Below, one piece after another: positions 16,342 to 28,920 of a stretch of 64,000 nt of DNA. How positions within the stretch are numbered: position 1 is the stretch's first letter; each line of letters starts with the position of its first letter. Made by a program: the position numbers and the translations under genes. Under the pieces are notes generated by a model. It ran no database searches and had not been told where the DNA came from. It was given only the letters and a program-made list of their open reading frames with translations. Source of the stretch: Lentzea guizhouensis (GTDB lineage Bacteria; Actinomycetota; Actinomycetes; Mycobacteriales; Pseudonocardiaceae); NCBI RefSeq assembly GCF_001701025.1, contig NZ_CP016793.1:9300001-9364000 (forward strand), in the 5' to 3' direction.

Positions 16342-16397
16342 GATGGGATCGTAGGAGAGCCCACTCGACCCGGACTCAAGCCGAACAAGGGGGAACA

Positions 16398-17465
16398 GTG
16401 CTGGACACCGCCCGCTGGTCGGTTCTCGCCCCGCTGCTGCAGGCCACGACCGCGGGCAGGGACCTGCTCGACGACACCATCCGCCGGCTGGGCCCGGACG
16501 CGGTCGTCGCGGCGGTGCTGGCCGAGATCGGCGAGATCGAGCACGACGTCCGCCTCGACCTCGCTTTCGCCGGGTCGGTGACGTCCTGCCTGGCCACGGC
16601 GTCGGACCACGTCGTCTGCCTCGACCTCGCCGACGCCGTGCGCACCCTCTACGGCACCGAACAGCACTGGCCGAGCCTCGCGGTCCGCACCCCGGCCGCC
16701 GAGCTCGGCGAGGGCGGCATGGGTGCCTGGTTCCACCGCAGGAAGGGCTACCCCGAGGCGGTCGACGCGGTGCTCAGCGCGCTGCGGCCACACCGCGAGG
16801 ACCTGGGCACGCTGGCGGTGCGGTTCGGGTCGGACAAGTGGGGCGACCTGCACTGGTACACCCAGCACTACGAACGCCACTTCGCCCGGCTGCGCACCAA
16901 GCCGGTGAAGGTGCTGGAGATCGGGATCGGCGGGTACGACGACCCGGCGAGCGGCGGCGCGTCGTTGCGGATGTGGCAGCGGTACTTCCAGCGCGGTCTC
17001 GTCCACGGGCTCGACGTCGTGGCGAAGACCGTGGCCGGGCCGCGGATCATGACGGTGCGGGGTGACCAGTCGGACGCCGGGTTCCTGGACCTGCTGGGTT
17101 CGCGGCTCGGGCCGTTCGACGTGGTCATCGACGACGGCAGTCACCGCAACGACCACGTGCAGACGTCGTTCCACGCGTTGTTCCCGCACGTGCGCGCGGG
17201 TGGGTTGTACGTGGTCGAGGACCTGCAGACCGCGTACTGGCCGAGCTGGGGTGGTGCGGCCGACGGTGGTCCCGGCACGTCGATCGGGATGTTGAAGTCC
17301 TTTGTGGACGGCTTGAACCTGGCGGAGGTCGAGGATCCCCGGGTCGATGGCGGGTACGTGCAGCGGAACATCAGCGGGATCTCGTTCCACCACAACATCG
17401 CGTTCGTCGAGAAAGGACTCAACGCCGAGGAGGGTGGTCCCGAGTTCCTCAGGACGCTGGGGTGA
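16398..17465 (+). CDS. MycE/MycF-like SAM-dependent methyltransferase
   Basis: 355 residues. The catalytic half begins near residue 145 with 'GSDKWGDLHWYTQHYERHF', then 'VLEIGIGGYDDP', 'GLDVV', 'IDDGSHRNDHVQTSFHALFPHVRAGG' and 'VVEDLQTAYWPSWGG', the pattern of metal-dependent sugar O-methyltransferases such as MycE. The DDGSH Asp/His residues are the expected metal and base ligands. The first ~140 residues are a separate helical region. Family members methylate deoxysugars of macrolides or glycans. It is not beside sugar genes; a link with the bisindole or polysaccharide loci would be speculation. Its end overlaps the opposing gene by 17 bp. Confidence 0.85.
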   Translation: MLDTARWSVLAPLLQATTAGRDLLDDTIRRLGPDAVVAAVLAEIGEIEHDVRLDLAFAGSVTSCLATASDHVVCLDLADAVRTLYGTEQHWPSLAVRTPAAELGEGGMGAWFHRRKGYPEAVDAVLSALRPHREDLGTLAVRFGSDKWGDLHWYTQHYERHFARLRTKPVKVLEIGIGGYDDPASGGASLRMWQRYFQRGLVHGLDVVAKTVAGPRIMTVRGDQSDAGFLDLLGSRLGPFDVVIDDGSHRNDHVQTSFHALFPHVRAGGLYVVEDLQTAYWPSWGGAADGGPGTSIGMLKSFVDGLNLAEVEDPRVDGGYVQRNISGISFHHNIAFVEKGLNAEEGGPEFLRTLG

Positions 17466-17827
17466 TCCACGGCAGGACACGTTCGCCGTTGCGGTGCCGG
17501 AGCAGCCACTCGTGACGGTTCCACGAGGGCTGTTCGCCGCCCGGCGTGGGCGTGCTGAACTCGGTGTCGTCGGTCTCGACGAGGCAGAGGAACCGCCTGC
17601 CGGACAGCAGGTGCCAGCGGGCAATCGAGGCCAGGTCGTCCAGCAGGGCGTGCACGGAGGTCTGGTCACGAGCCCGGTCGACGCCTTTCAGGACGAGGAT
17701 CACGAGCGGGTGCTCAGCGGTGAGGAGGTGGTCCACCAGGCCGTCGCCGAACCCCAGCCAGGTGGCCGTTCTACTGCAGCTGGAAGTCTTCCGGGTGCGT
17801 CTGCCACACCCCGTCGTCGAACACCAT
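17449..17827 (-). CDS. Small hypothetical protein, frameshifted near 17770
   Basis: The protein starts 'MVFDDGVWQTHPEDFQLQ' at ATG 17827, meets a stop, and continues one base out of frame with 'TATWLGFGDGLVDHLLTAEHPLVILVLKG' to a stop at 17449, about 125 residues in all. Both halves have normal codon use, so one gene with a single indel is the likely reading. No domain is recognised. It is third in a run of minus-strand genes (serine hydrolase, MerR, this) with gaps of 7 and 13 bp. Confidence 0.55.
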
Positions 17828-17840
17828 GGCGAGACTCCGA

Positions 17841-18536
17841 CTACAGCTGCGCCATCCGTTCCCACGCCGGCGACGACGCCCCCGCCGCCGACATCGCCAG
17901 CCGCGTGACCTCCGGATCGGCGATCGGCATCTCCGGCCGCACGGCGAGCCACGCACGAGCCCGCGCGGCCAGTTCGGGCAGCCGCGGGTCGTCCGGTGAC
18001 CAGTCGAACGCCTCGTCGTGGTCGAGGTAGATCCGCTGGAACTCGGGATCCGCGAGCGCCGCGGTCTTGTCGGCGAGCCACACGTCCGCCTCGGCCGGTG
18101 CGACGGCCTGCATGAGCATCCACACGTCGTGCTCCATCTGGACGCCCCGCGCGCTGACGCCGATCTCCGCGAGCCGGTCGAGCAGTGCGGCCGCCTCGGC
18201 GGTGACGAACAGCGTGGCGCCGGCCTGCAGGCGGGTCACGCGTTCCCTGGCCTGGCGGATCTCCTCCTCGCGCCGGCGCAGTGCCGCGTCGATCTCGGCG
18301 ATCGACGCGGCAAACTCGGCGGGGTCGGCGCGCAGCAGCTCTTCGATGCGCGCCAACGGGACCGCGGCCTCGGCCAGGGTGCGGATCTTGACCAGGTCGA
18401 TCGCGTCCCGCGCGGTGTAGCGGCGGTAGCCGGAGGCATCACGCGCGGGCTCCGGCAGCAGGCCCACCTTGTGGTAGTGCCGGACCGCCTTGATCGTCAC
18501 GCCCGCGTACCTCGCGAGCTGCCCGATCGTGATCAT
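17841..18536 (-). CDS. MerR-family transcriptional regulator
   Basis: 231 residues. The N-terminal winged helix is standard ('MITIGQLARYAGVTIKAVRHYHKVGLLPEP...GYRRYTARD'), followed by the long dimer helix ('REEEIRQARERVTRLQAG'). The C-terminal ~110 residues are an extra helical domain of the kind that senses organic ligands in TipAL-like regulators. It starts 7 bp after the serine hydrolase stop and is probably co-transcribed with it. Confidence 0.9.
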   Translation of the reverse strand: MITIGQLARYAGVTIKAVRHYHKVGLLPEPARDASGYRRYTARDAIDLVKIRTLAEAAVPLARIEELLRADPAEFAASIAEIDAALRRREEEIRQARERVTRLQAGATLFVTAEAAALLDRLAEIGVSARGVQMEHDVWMLMQAVAPAEADVWLADKTAALADPEFQRIYLDHDEAFDWSPDDPRLPELAARARAWLAVRPEMPIADPEVTRLAMSAAGASSPAWERMAQL

Positions 18537-18543
18537 GGCGCCA

Positions 18544-19839
18544 TCATCGCACTCGGCCGAACATGCGTCCGGCGAGGTCGACGCCGATGATGCGGCCGTC
18601 AGAGGATCGCGTGAAGAAGCCGCGCTGGCCGGTGAACGCGCCCTCGGTGAGCAGGTACTCGTCGTCGGGCAGCAGGGCCATCGGGAACGGCGCGTGGTCG
18701 GCGGGCAGGTCCATCTCGGCGTTCGCGCGGATCTCCGGGCGGATCAGGACTTCCAGCACCAGGCCCGACCCGGTGTTCTCGATGGTCATCACCATCGCGT
18801 CGTTGTCGTAGGAGCCGGCGACCTCCGCGGCGGCAGAGGCGTTGTAGGGCAACGGGTCCGGGTCGCGGTCGAGCAGGCCGGCGTGCGCACGCAGCGCCTC
18901 CCGGACGACCGCCTGGTTGAACGGGATGCCGTCCGGGCCCTGGTTCGCCATCGACACCACCGCGAAGCCCAGCGACGGCACGAGCAGCAGCTCCGCGAAC
19001 TGGCCGTTCGACGAACCGCCGTGCCCGATGGCCTGGACGCCGTCGATCTCGCGCAGGAACCAGCCCACGCCGATCGCGTCGCCGAGGTTGCTGCCGCGCA
19101 ACCGGGCCGTCGGGCGGCGCATCTCGGCCAGGTCGTCGGCGTCGAGGTGAGAACAAGCCCACCGCAGCACATCTCGCACCGATGCCGCGATGCCGCCGCC
19201 GGGGTTGTTGGCCCGCCAGTGCCGCCACGGGCGGGCGATCTCGCCCTTCTCGTGGCCGACGGCGAACCGGCGGGTCATCACGGCGTCGCGGTCGAAGTGC
19301 GTACCGCTCAGCCCGAGCGGGTCCAGCACCAACGCCGACATCGCCTGCTCGTAGGTCTGGCCGGTGACGTTCTCGATGATCCGCCCGGCCAGGTTGTAGC
19401 CGGACTGGCTGTAGGACGGGCGCTCCCCCGCCGCGCCGACCAGGGTCAGGGTGGCGAGCTCGGCGACGTGCCTGGCCAGTGCGTCGTCGCCCTCGCCGGT
19501 GTCGGCCAGCGTGCCCCAGTCGAGGCCGGAGGTGTGGTTGAGCAGCTGGCGGACGGTGACCTCGCGGTCGTCGGCGAGCCGCAGCTCCGGCACGTGCCGG
19601 CGCACCGGCGCGTCCAGCTCGACCCGGCCGGCCGCGACCAGGCGCATGATCGCGGTGGCGGTGTAGGTCTTGGTGACCGAGCCGAGCAGGAACAGCGTGT
19701 CCTCGTTGACCGGCAACGGGTTCTCGACGCTCGTGACGCCGTGGGTGAAGAGGTGCTCCTCGCCGTTGTGGAAGACGCCGACGGCGGCGCCGGGGATGCT
19801 GAAGCGGCGGGCGGTCTCCGCGATGAAGTCGTTGTCCAT
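18544..19839 (-). CDS. Serine hydrolase of the beta-lactamase/DD-peptidase class
   Basis: 431 residues from ATG 19839. Catalytic SVTK at 54-57 (SxxK) and a late 'GHGGSSNG' (HxG) are present. The YxN place reads Y-S-Q in 'SYSQSGYNLAG', as in several class C-like esterases. No signal peptide, so a cytoplasmic esterase or peptidase is more likely than a cell-wall enzyme. The C-terminal ~110 residues form a lipocalin-like or beta-rich extension. It heads the group with the MerR regulator. Confidence 0.88.
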   Translation of the reverse strand: MDNDFIAETARRFSIPGAAVGVFHNGEEHLFTHGVTSVENPLPVNEDTLFLLGSVTKTYTATAIMRLVAAGRVELDAPVRRHVPELRLADDREVTVRQLLNHTSGLDWGTLADTGEGDDALARHVAELATLTLVGAAGERPSYSQSGYNLAGRIIENVTGQTYEQAMSALVLDPLGLSGTHFDRDAVMTRRFAVGHEKGEIARPWRHWRANNPGGGIAASVRDVLRWACSHLDADDLAEMRRPTARLRGSNLGDAIGVGWFLREIDGVQAIGHGGSSNGQFAELLLVPSLGFAVVSMANQGPDGIPFNQAVVREALRAHAGLLDRDPDPLPYNASAAAEVAGSYDNDAMVMTIENTGSGLVLEVLIRPEIRANAEMDLPADHAPFPMALLPDDEYLLTEGAFTGQRGFFTRSSDGRIIGVDLAGRMFGRVR

Positions 19840-19894
19840 GACCGGAACCCTCGGGCCTTGACCCGGGGTCAGGGTCAACCCGCGGTGACCCAGG

Positions 19895-21340
19895 TCACTG
19901 TCGGGCGGTCGCGAACCGGGCGGCCGCTCGAACGCGCGGGTCGGGGTCGTCGAGCAGGACGCGGAGGTGCTGGGCACCGGTGCCCAGCCGGCCGTACGCC
20001 TCGGCGACGCGGGCTCGCACGATCGCGTCGGCGTGCCTGACCGACTGTTCCAGGCGGTGGTGGTGCCAGTCCGGCTTGTGGCCGAGCAGCCACACGTGGG
20101 CGCGCAGGACGAGCACGTCGCCGGGGTACACCACCTGCTGTTCGCCTTCGATGCGGGCCAACCCGCGTCCGGCCGCGTGCCGGACCGCCTTGTCCTCGTG
20201 GTGCTGGAACAGGTGCCACAGCGTCGGCAACGCGCGCGGGTCGCCGATGCGGGTCAACGCGTCGGCTGCCGCGGCGGCGTGCCGGGTGTCGCACAGGCGG
20301 ACCAGCCGCGGCACCGCTCGGCTGTCGCCGAGCCTGACGAGCACGCGTGCCGCCCGGTCCCGCACGCGCGGGTCGAGGTCCTCACACGCTTCGAGCACCA
20401 CGTCGACGACCTGGTCGTCGCCGATCCGCGCGAGCGCACGCAGCACGTGGTCGCGGACCTCCGGGTTGCGATGCCCGAGCAGCTCGACCAGCGTCGGCAG
20501 CGCTTCGGCGGAACCGATCTTGCCCAGGGCCTCGACCTGCATGACCGGGTGATCGGCCGTCCGCGCGCTCTCGCACAACGGGAGCACCGCCTCGGCGACC
20601 CGCAGCTCGCCCAGCGCCAACGCCGCCTCGTAGGACCACAACGGGTCGGACACCACCTCGACCAGCCGGGGCACCACGTCCGCCGCGTTGCGGCGCAGCC
20701 AGTCCCGGTCATCACGCCACGGCACGTCCAGTGGGCTGAACACCCACTGCCGCAAGGCCGCGACTGCCGCCGGACCACCGATCGCGGTCAGCCTGGCCCG
20801 CGCGGTGCGGCGGGCCCAGCGCCATTCCCGCTCTGGCCTGAGCATCACCGTGCGCAGCAGCTCGACCTCGCGCTCGTCCCCCGCACCGGTCAGCTCAGCG
20901 ATCGCGGCGCCGGCCACGCCGGGGAAAGCGGACTCCGCCTCGCGCAGCAAGCGTTCCCGGTCAACCGGCGACCGCGGCAACGCGTCCACGGGGACTTCGG
21001 GCCGGTGGTGAGCGGGACGGTCGGCGGTCAGCACGTCGTGGACCAGGACAGCGTCCGGGAACTGCCTCAGCCGAGCGAGCACAGGCCCCGACCAAGGCGA
21101 CTCCGGTTGCAACGCCTCCACCACCCGCAGCACCCGCCACGGCAGGTCCAGGCGCGCCAGGTCCACCCCGGTCGCGGGCACGGCGTGCAGCCACGCCGCC
21201 TGCCGGGCCACCCATCCGCCGCCGCGTTCCTCGACAGCACCCACCAGACGTTCCAGCTGGTCCAGGAACAGCTCGCCGTCGCCGGCGAGCTGTCCCCGGT
21301 GTGCGTGCTGTGCGATCCGGCGCGCCTTCGCGATCCCCAT
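19895..21340 (-). CDS. HEAT-repeat protein with a degenerate HD domain
   Basis: 481 residues. The first ~130 resemble a RelA/SpoT-type HD domain ('ARRIAQHAHRGQ', His14), but the HD dyad place reads 'WLHAV' at 50-54, with Ala where the metal-binding Asp should be, so hydrolase activity is doubtful. From about 140 on come a dozen or so alpha-helical HEAT/PBS-lyase repeats ('HPVMQVEALGKIGSAEALPTLVELL', 'DPRVRDRAARVLVRLGDSRAVPRL'). It is likely a binding scaffold. It starts 22 bp after the glycoside hydrolase gene on the same strand. Confidence 0.8.
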   Translation of the reverse strand: MGIAKARRIAQHAHRGQLAGDGELFLDQLERLVGAVEERGGGWVARQAAWLHAVPATGVDLARLDLPWRVLRVVEALQPESPWSGPVLARLRQFPDAVLVHDVLTADRPAHHRPEVPVDALPRSPVDRERLLREAESAFPGVAGAAIAELTGAGDEREVELLRTVMLRPEREWRWARRTARARLTAIGGPAAVAALRQWVFSPLDVPWRDDRDWLRRNAADVVPRLVEVVSDPLWSYEAALALGELRVAEAVLPLCESARTADHPVMQVEALGKIGSAEALPTLVELLGHRNPEVRDHVLRALARIGDDQVVDVVLEACEDLDPRVRDRAARVLVRLGDSRAVPRLVRLCDTRHAAAAADALTRIGDPRALPTLWHLFQHHEDKAVRHAAGRGLARIEGEQQVVYPGDVLVLRAHVWLLGHKPDWHHHRLEQSVRHADAIVRARVAEAYGRLGTGAQHLRVLLDDPDPRVRAAARFATARQ

Positions 21341-21362
21341 CGCACCATTAGAGCTGGTCGGG

Positions 21363-23030
21363 TCAGGGGATCCAGTGGTTTCCGGTCACCGTGATCATCA
21401 CCTGCAGCTGGATGCTCGCGCCGAAGTAGGTGTTCGTGCTGATCGGCGTGGCCAGCATCCTGTTCCACAACGCGTCCAGCCACGCCTGGCTGCCGGGGTC
21501 CGTGGTGGCCGCGACCGCGAACGGCGCCACGAACGCCGCGTCGCTGCCGCCGCTGATCTGCGTGCCGTTCAGCTGGTACCCGACCGCGATCCGCGCAGGG
21601 TCACCGCCGGTCTTGGACTTGATCCAAGCGTTCATCTTGCGAGCGGCGGCCAGCGACCTGGCGTCACCGGTCAGCGCCGCGTCCGCGCCGATCCGCCACG
21701 GGTCGCGGCAGGCGTTGTACCAGTACGTGCCGTCGGTGTCGTCGCGTTCGAGCATCTCACCGACGGCGGGTTTGGGCGTGGAGTTCGTGTCCTGCACGAA
21801 GTCCGGCAGCAGACCGGTGTTCGGCGCGTACTTCGACTGCAGCGAGGCGATCAGGTCTTGGTGCTTCACCCGGATCGTGTCCCACGCGGAGTCACCGGTC
21901 GCCTTGCGGAACGCCCGGAAGTGGTCGCTCATCCAGTCCGAGGACCGGGAGCCGTAGTACTGCCTGCTGTTGCCGGAGGTCGACCAGTCACCCATCAGCA
22001 GCAGGTTCGTGGCGGGGTTGACCAGGCTCTTCTTGATCGCGTTGATGTTGCGGACCGCGATCTGCCGGTAGTTGTAGGTGCCGGAACTGCCCCACTGCCG
22101 GTCGGCGAGAAGCAGGCCGTAGGCGGTGTCCATGTCGCCGTCGGTCGCGCTGTCGCCGCCGTTGACGCTGCGGCACGCGGCGTCCTGTTCGGAGGCCAGC
22201 AGGTCGGGGTTGTTCACCGACGGGTGGGCGAGCTTGTACTTCAGCAGGCCGTCGAAGGTCTTCTTCGCGTCCGGGTCGGCACCCGCCATCGTCGCGGTGA
22301 TCACCATGCCGTAGCCCTGTGCCTCGGCCACGTACGGGAACTTCGCGTCCGGTGAGATGACCTGGCACCAGCCGTTGCCGCAGTTCTGCTTGACGAACGC
22401 GGCCTTCCAGCGCTGGTAGAAGTCGACGACCTTCGCGTCCAACGTGGACGTGCTGCCCGACGGTCGCAGCACCCCGGCCGCGTACGGGGTCTGCCTGCTG
22501 CCGAACGGGTGGCCGAGCCCCGGCTGCGGAGGAGTGCCGCTCGGTGCGCCGTAGACCTCCAGCTCCCACAACGAGTAGCCGTAGCTCGTACCACGCGCGG
22601 TGCCGTAGACCCGCACGTACTGCCCGGAGCCGGACACGGTCAGGTCGTCGGTGCCACCGTCACCGCTGGTGGTCGAGTACACGTCGGTCCACGCCGCACC
22701 GTCCACGCTGGTCTGCACGCGGTACGACCTGGCGTACGCGGCCTCCCAGCTCAGCCTGACCCGGCTGATCGCGTGCGCCGAGCCGAGGTCGACCCGCAAC
22801 CACTGCGGGTCCTGGCCCTCCAGCGAGGCCCAGCGGGTCGACGAGCTGCCGTCGACCGCCTTCGCCGGCTCGAACCCGGTTCCCTCGATCGAGGACGCCG
22901 TCACCGCCTTGCCGGCGGAGACCAGTGGATCCGCCGCCTCCGCGCTGGTCACCCCCGCCACGAGCAGGCCGAGCACGAGCCCGGCCGCGCCCAACGCCGT
23001 CGTTCTGCCGCCCACAGCCGCCTCCAGCAA
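21363..23030 (-). CDS. Secreted glycoside hydrolase family 8 with N-terminal F5/8-type carbohydrate-binding domain
   Basis: 555 residues: signal peptide (to about residue 33), a discoidin/F5-8 C domain (about 38-160), a short Pro/Gly linker, and a GH8 catalytic domain (about 195-550). The general acid Glu236 lies in 'AEAQGYGM', and Asp297, Asp299 and Asp301 in '[19 protein letters not shown]' include the conserved substrate-binding Asp. GH8 enzymes cut beta-1,4 glucan, chitosan, xylan or lichenan; the specificity is not decided here. A first Ala replaces the common Gly after the catalytic Glu. Confidence 0.92.
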   Translation of the reverse strand: MLEAAVGGRTTALGAAGLVLGLLVAGVTSAEAADPLVSAGKAVTASSIEGTGFEPAKAVDGSSSTRWASLEGQDPQWLRVDLGSAHAISRVRLSWEAAYARSYRVQTSVDGAAWTDVYSTTSGDGGTDDLTVSGSGQYVRVYGTARGTSYGYSLWELEVYGAPSGTPPQPGLGHPFGSRQTPYAAGVLRPSGSTSTLDAKVVDFYQRWKAAFVKQNCGNGWCQVISPDAKFPYVAEAQGYGMVITATMAGADPDAKKTFDGLLKYKLAHPSVNNPDLLASEQDAACRSVNGGDSATDGDMDTAYGLLLADRQWGSSGTYNYRQIAVRNINAIKKSLVNPATNLLLMGDWSTSGNSRQYYGSRSSDWMSDHFRAFRKATGDSAWDTIRVKHQDLIASLQSKYAPNTGLLPDFVQDTNSTPKPAVGEMLERDDTDGTYWYNACRDPWRIGADAALTGDARSLAAARKMNAWIKSKTGGDPARIAVGYQLNGTQISGGSDAAFVAPFAVAATTDPGSQAWLDALWNRMLATPISTNTYFGASIQLQVMITVTGNHWIP

Positions 23031-23079
23031 TTGGTCAACAAACCTGCCAGTTCGAGGTGCAGGGCGACGCTATGCAGGT

Positions 23080-23103
23080 CAGACCCCTCGAACAAGGGGT
23101 CTG
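23080..23103. terminator. Hairpin between patatin and GH8 genes
   Basis: A 9-bp perfect stem CAGACCCCT/AGGGGTCTG (23080-23088, 23095-23103) with a 6-base loop follows the patatin stop on the minus strand. It may end that transcript or be part of the GH8 leader. Confidence 0.5.
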
Positions 23104-23141
23104 AGCCAGTTGTGCGCGTTCGAACAGTGATCCTTTGCGGT

Positions 23142-23972
23142 TCAGTTCCAGACGGCGCGAACGGCCTCGGCGACCGACGCGGCCTGGGCGTACCCGGCCT
23201 CCGCTGCGGGCTTGCGGCGGGCCGGGTCCAGCAGGTTCTTCCCGATCGCCGCCAGCGCCGTCGCATCGGGGCTGACCACGATCGACGGCACGCCCAGCCG
23301 GTCGGCCTGCGCCTGCGGGGTCGCGGCCTTGGTCATGGCACGGGTCAACGGCGCCACCACGACGACCCGCGAGCACCCGGCGGCGAGGTCCACGTTGGCC
23401 ACCGACCGCATCCCGCCGTCCATGTACCGGCGCCCGCCGATCGTCACCGGCGGCCACACGAGCGGCACCGCGCACGACGAGGCGACCGCGTCCACCAGCG
23501 GCACGCCGCTCTCCTGGGAGAACGCCACGAACCGCCCGTCGGCGGCGTCCACCGCGGTCACCTTCAACGCCCGCGAGGGCCAGTCCTTGATGGACAACCG
23601 GCTCTCGAACACCTCCCGCCGCGACGCCTCCGACGGCGTGTTCGCACGCAACGCCGCCCGTCCCAGCCGGGCGCGTTTCGCGGCTCCGGAACCCGGCAGG
23701 GCGTAGGAAAGCGCATACCGGACGACCATCCAGCCGGTCAGCCGGGCCGGGATCTCCCCATCGGGCGGCAACAGCTGGCTCCCGTACAGGTCACCGAGCG
23801 GCACACCGCCCGCCAACTGCGTCGCGACCACCGAACCGGCCGACGTGCCGACGAACAGGTCCGCTCCTGTCAGGTCGACGCCGTGTTCTGCGAGTCCGTG
23901 CAGAAGTCCTGTCTCCCAAGCGATTCCGGTGACACCGCCACCGCCCAGCACCAATGCGCGTCCGCCAGTCAT
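23142..23972 (-). CDS. Patatin-like phospholipase
   Basis: 276 residues with all patatin signatures: the oxyanion loop 'LGGGGVTG' (9-16), the nucleophile elbow GTSAG with Ser44, and 'YMDGGMRS' supplying the Asp of the dyad. It hydrolyses acyl esters of phospholipids or related lipids in the cytoplasm or at the membrane. It is divergent from metH across 156 bp that contain the riboswitch. Confidence 0.92.
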   Translation of the reverse strand: MTGGRALVLGGGGVTGIAWETGLLHGLAEHGVDLTGADLFVGTSAGSVVATQLAGGVPLGDLYGSQLLPPDGEIPARLTGWMVVRYALSYALPGSGAAKRARLGRAALRANTPSEASRREVFESRLSIKDWPSRALKVTAVDAADGRFVAFSQESGVPLVDAVASSCAVPLVWPPVTIGGRRYMDGGMRSVANVDLAAGCSRVVVVAPLTRAMTKAATPQAQADRLGVPSIVVSPDATALAAIGKNLLDPARRKPAAEAGYAQAASVAEAVRAVWN

Positions 23973-24035
23973 CCGGCCATCCTAGGCAGTGGGACGGTTT
24001 CCTGGCCCGTGGTCGTCGCGGTAGACTTCCGGCGA

Positions 24036-24110
24036 TGCCGAGAAGCGCTGCAACAGGCCCTCGCGCCTGCCACGCTCGGCGTCGAGTCACCACGCAACAA
24101 GGGCGCTTCC
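24036..24110 (+). promoter_or_regulatory. S-adenosylhomocysteine (SAH) riboswitch
   Basis: The leader of metH reads as the SAH riboswitch consensus. P1 pairs CCGAG (24038-24042) with CTCGG (24075-24079). An internal hairpin pairs CAGGC with GCCTG (24054-24058, 24065-24069). The pseudoknot pairs AAGCGC (24043-24048) with GCGCTT (24103-24108). The conserved 'GCGCTGCAAC' strand is present. These RNAs switch on methyl-cycle genes when SAH accumulates. The GTG start is 21 bp downstream, close enough for control of ribosome access. Confidence 0.85.
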
Positions 24111-24128
24111 GACTACTCGGGAGCGCGC

Positions 24129-27710
<3,582 letters not shown>

Positions 27711-27749
27711 CCGCCTCCCGCGTGATTCCCGGTACTACGCGCGGGTAAT

Positions 27750-27764
27750 GTGAAAGCGCTTCCC
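27750..27764. promoter_or_regulatory. LacI-family-type operator (candidate)
   Basis: 'TGAAAGCGCTTCCC' around 27751-27764 has the central AGCGCT and flanking half-sites of actinobacterial LacI/CebR-like sugar regulators. It lies about 100 bp before the binding-protein ATG. No LacI-family gene is in the window, so the regulator would be elsewhere. Confidence 0.4.
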
Positions 27765-27861
27765 GTCAGCGGGTGCGTTGTCCCGATTTGACATCAAGCG
27801 ATGTAGCATCGGCCGCTCTGGAGATCAACCACCCGTCGGTCGAGTGAGCCCGAGGTCTGCC

Positions 27862-28920
27862 ATGCGTTCTGCGGGGCTGGTGCTGGGTCTGGTGGGCCTG
27901 CTGTCCGGCACCGCCGTCGCCACCACCGGCTGCGGCGCCGCCGCGAGCTCGACGGCGTTGCCGCACGTCGGGTTCGTCGTCAAGCGCACGGGTGGGTCGT
28001 TCGCACAGGAGATGACCAGCGGGTTCCACGAGGGCGTCGGGCGCGTCGGCGGGGTGAGCGCGACGGTCACCGGGCCTCCCGGACAGGACGGGCACAGGGA
28101 AGTCGAGTTGTTCCGGGATTTGTCGAAGGCCGCGAAAGGCGGTATCGCCGTCGCCACCTCCGAACCCGCGCTGATGGCGCCGCCGATCGGTGAGACGTTG
28201 CGCGAACACGTCTCCGTCGTCGGCGTGGACATGCGACTGACAGCGAGTTCCGGGGTGGAACTCCACATCGGTAACGACAACTACGAACTCGGCGAAAAGC
28301 TGGCTGACGAGCTGATGCGCCGACTGCCCTCAGGCGCGACCGGGTCAGTGGTGCTGGGAAACACCACTCCCGGACTTCCCGGGTTCGACGACCGGGCCGA
28401 CGGCATTCGGGGGCGGTTCGCCGAGGAACTACCGGGAGTGCGGGTGCTGGGGCCGTTCGACACGCAGCGCGACGACGAGGCCAATCTCGACGCGTGGCGC
28501 CGGCTCGCTGCCGCCAATCCCGACGCACTGGCTTTCGTGGGTACCGGAGACTGCGACGGGTTCAACCTCGCCGCGATCAAGACCGAGAAGTCGGCGAGGT
28601 GGCTGGTGGGCGGGTTCGGGGTCGACCCTCGGACGTTGCAGGCGGTGCGGGACGGCGCGGTGGTGGCGTCGGTCTCGCCTGAGCACTACCTCAAGGGCGC
28701 GGTCGCCGGGTGGCTGCTCGCCCGGCAGGCCAGAGGCGGCGCGGAGTTACCCGAGGGGTGGGTGTTCACCCCCGGCCTGGCGGTCACGACGGCGAACCTG
28801 CACGAGGTCCTGCACCGGCAGGAGTCGGAGAAGGCGCGCAGGGAGTGGTTCCGGCCGCAGATCGACGCGTTCGTCAAGGACCCCGCGAGCTGGTTGCGAC
28901 CGTTGGAGCAGGCACGGTGA
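27862..28920 (+). CDS. Periplasmic (sugar-type) binding protein, probable lipoprotein
   Basis: 352 residues from ATG 27862. The N-terminus 'MRSAGLVLGLVGLLSGTAVATTGCG' is a signal peptide with a Cys after a weak lipobox. The rest is a Peripla_BP_4 fold ('HVGFVVKRTGGSFAQEMTSGFHEG', 'VGVDM', 'DALAFVGTGDCDG', 'DGAVVASVSPEHYLKGAVAGWLL'). No ABC transporter genes follow; instead the stop overlaps the start of a GGDEF-EAL gene, so the protein likely serves as an extracytoplasmic ligand sensor for it rather than for uptake. Confidence 0.85.
   Translation: MRSAGLVLGLVGLLSGTAVATTGCGAAASSTALPHVGFVVKRTGGSFAQEMTSGFHEGVGRVGGVSATVTGPPGQDGHREVELFRDLSKAAKGGIAVATSEPALMAPPIGETLREHVSVVGVDMRLTASSGVELHIGNDNYELGEKLADELMRRLPSGATGSVVLGNTTPGLPGFDDRADGIRGRFAEELPGVRVLGPFDTQRDDEANLDAWRRLAAANPDALAFVGTGDCDGFNLAAIKTEKSARWLVGGFGVDPRTLQAVRDGAVVASVSPEHYLKGAVAGWLLARQARGGAELPEGWVFTPGLAVTTANLHEVLHRQESEKARREWFRPQIDAFVKDPASWLRPLEQAR

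Noticed and set aside
22509..24128. N-terminal extension of metH of about 540 codons in the same frame
   Set aside because: It is the antisense of the GH8 and patatin genes and crosses the riboswitch; no homology to MetH N-termini.
27788..27803. Promoter with TTGACA and TAGCAT
   Set aside because: The spacing is only 10 bp, far too short for a sigma-70-type promoter.
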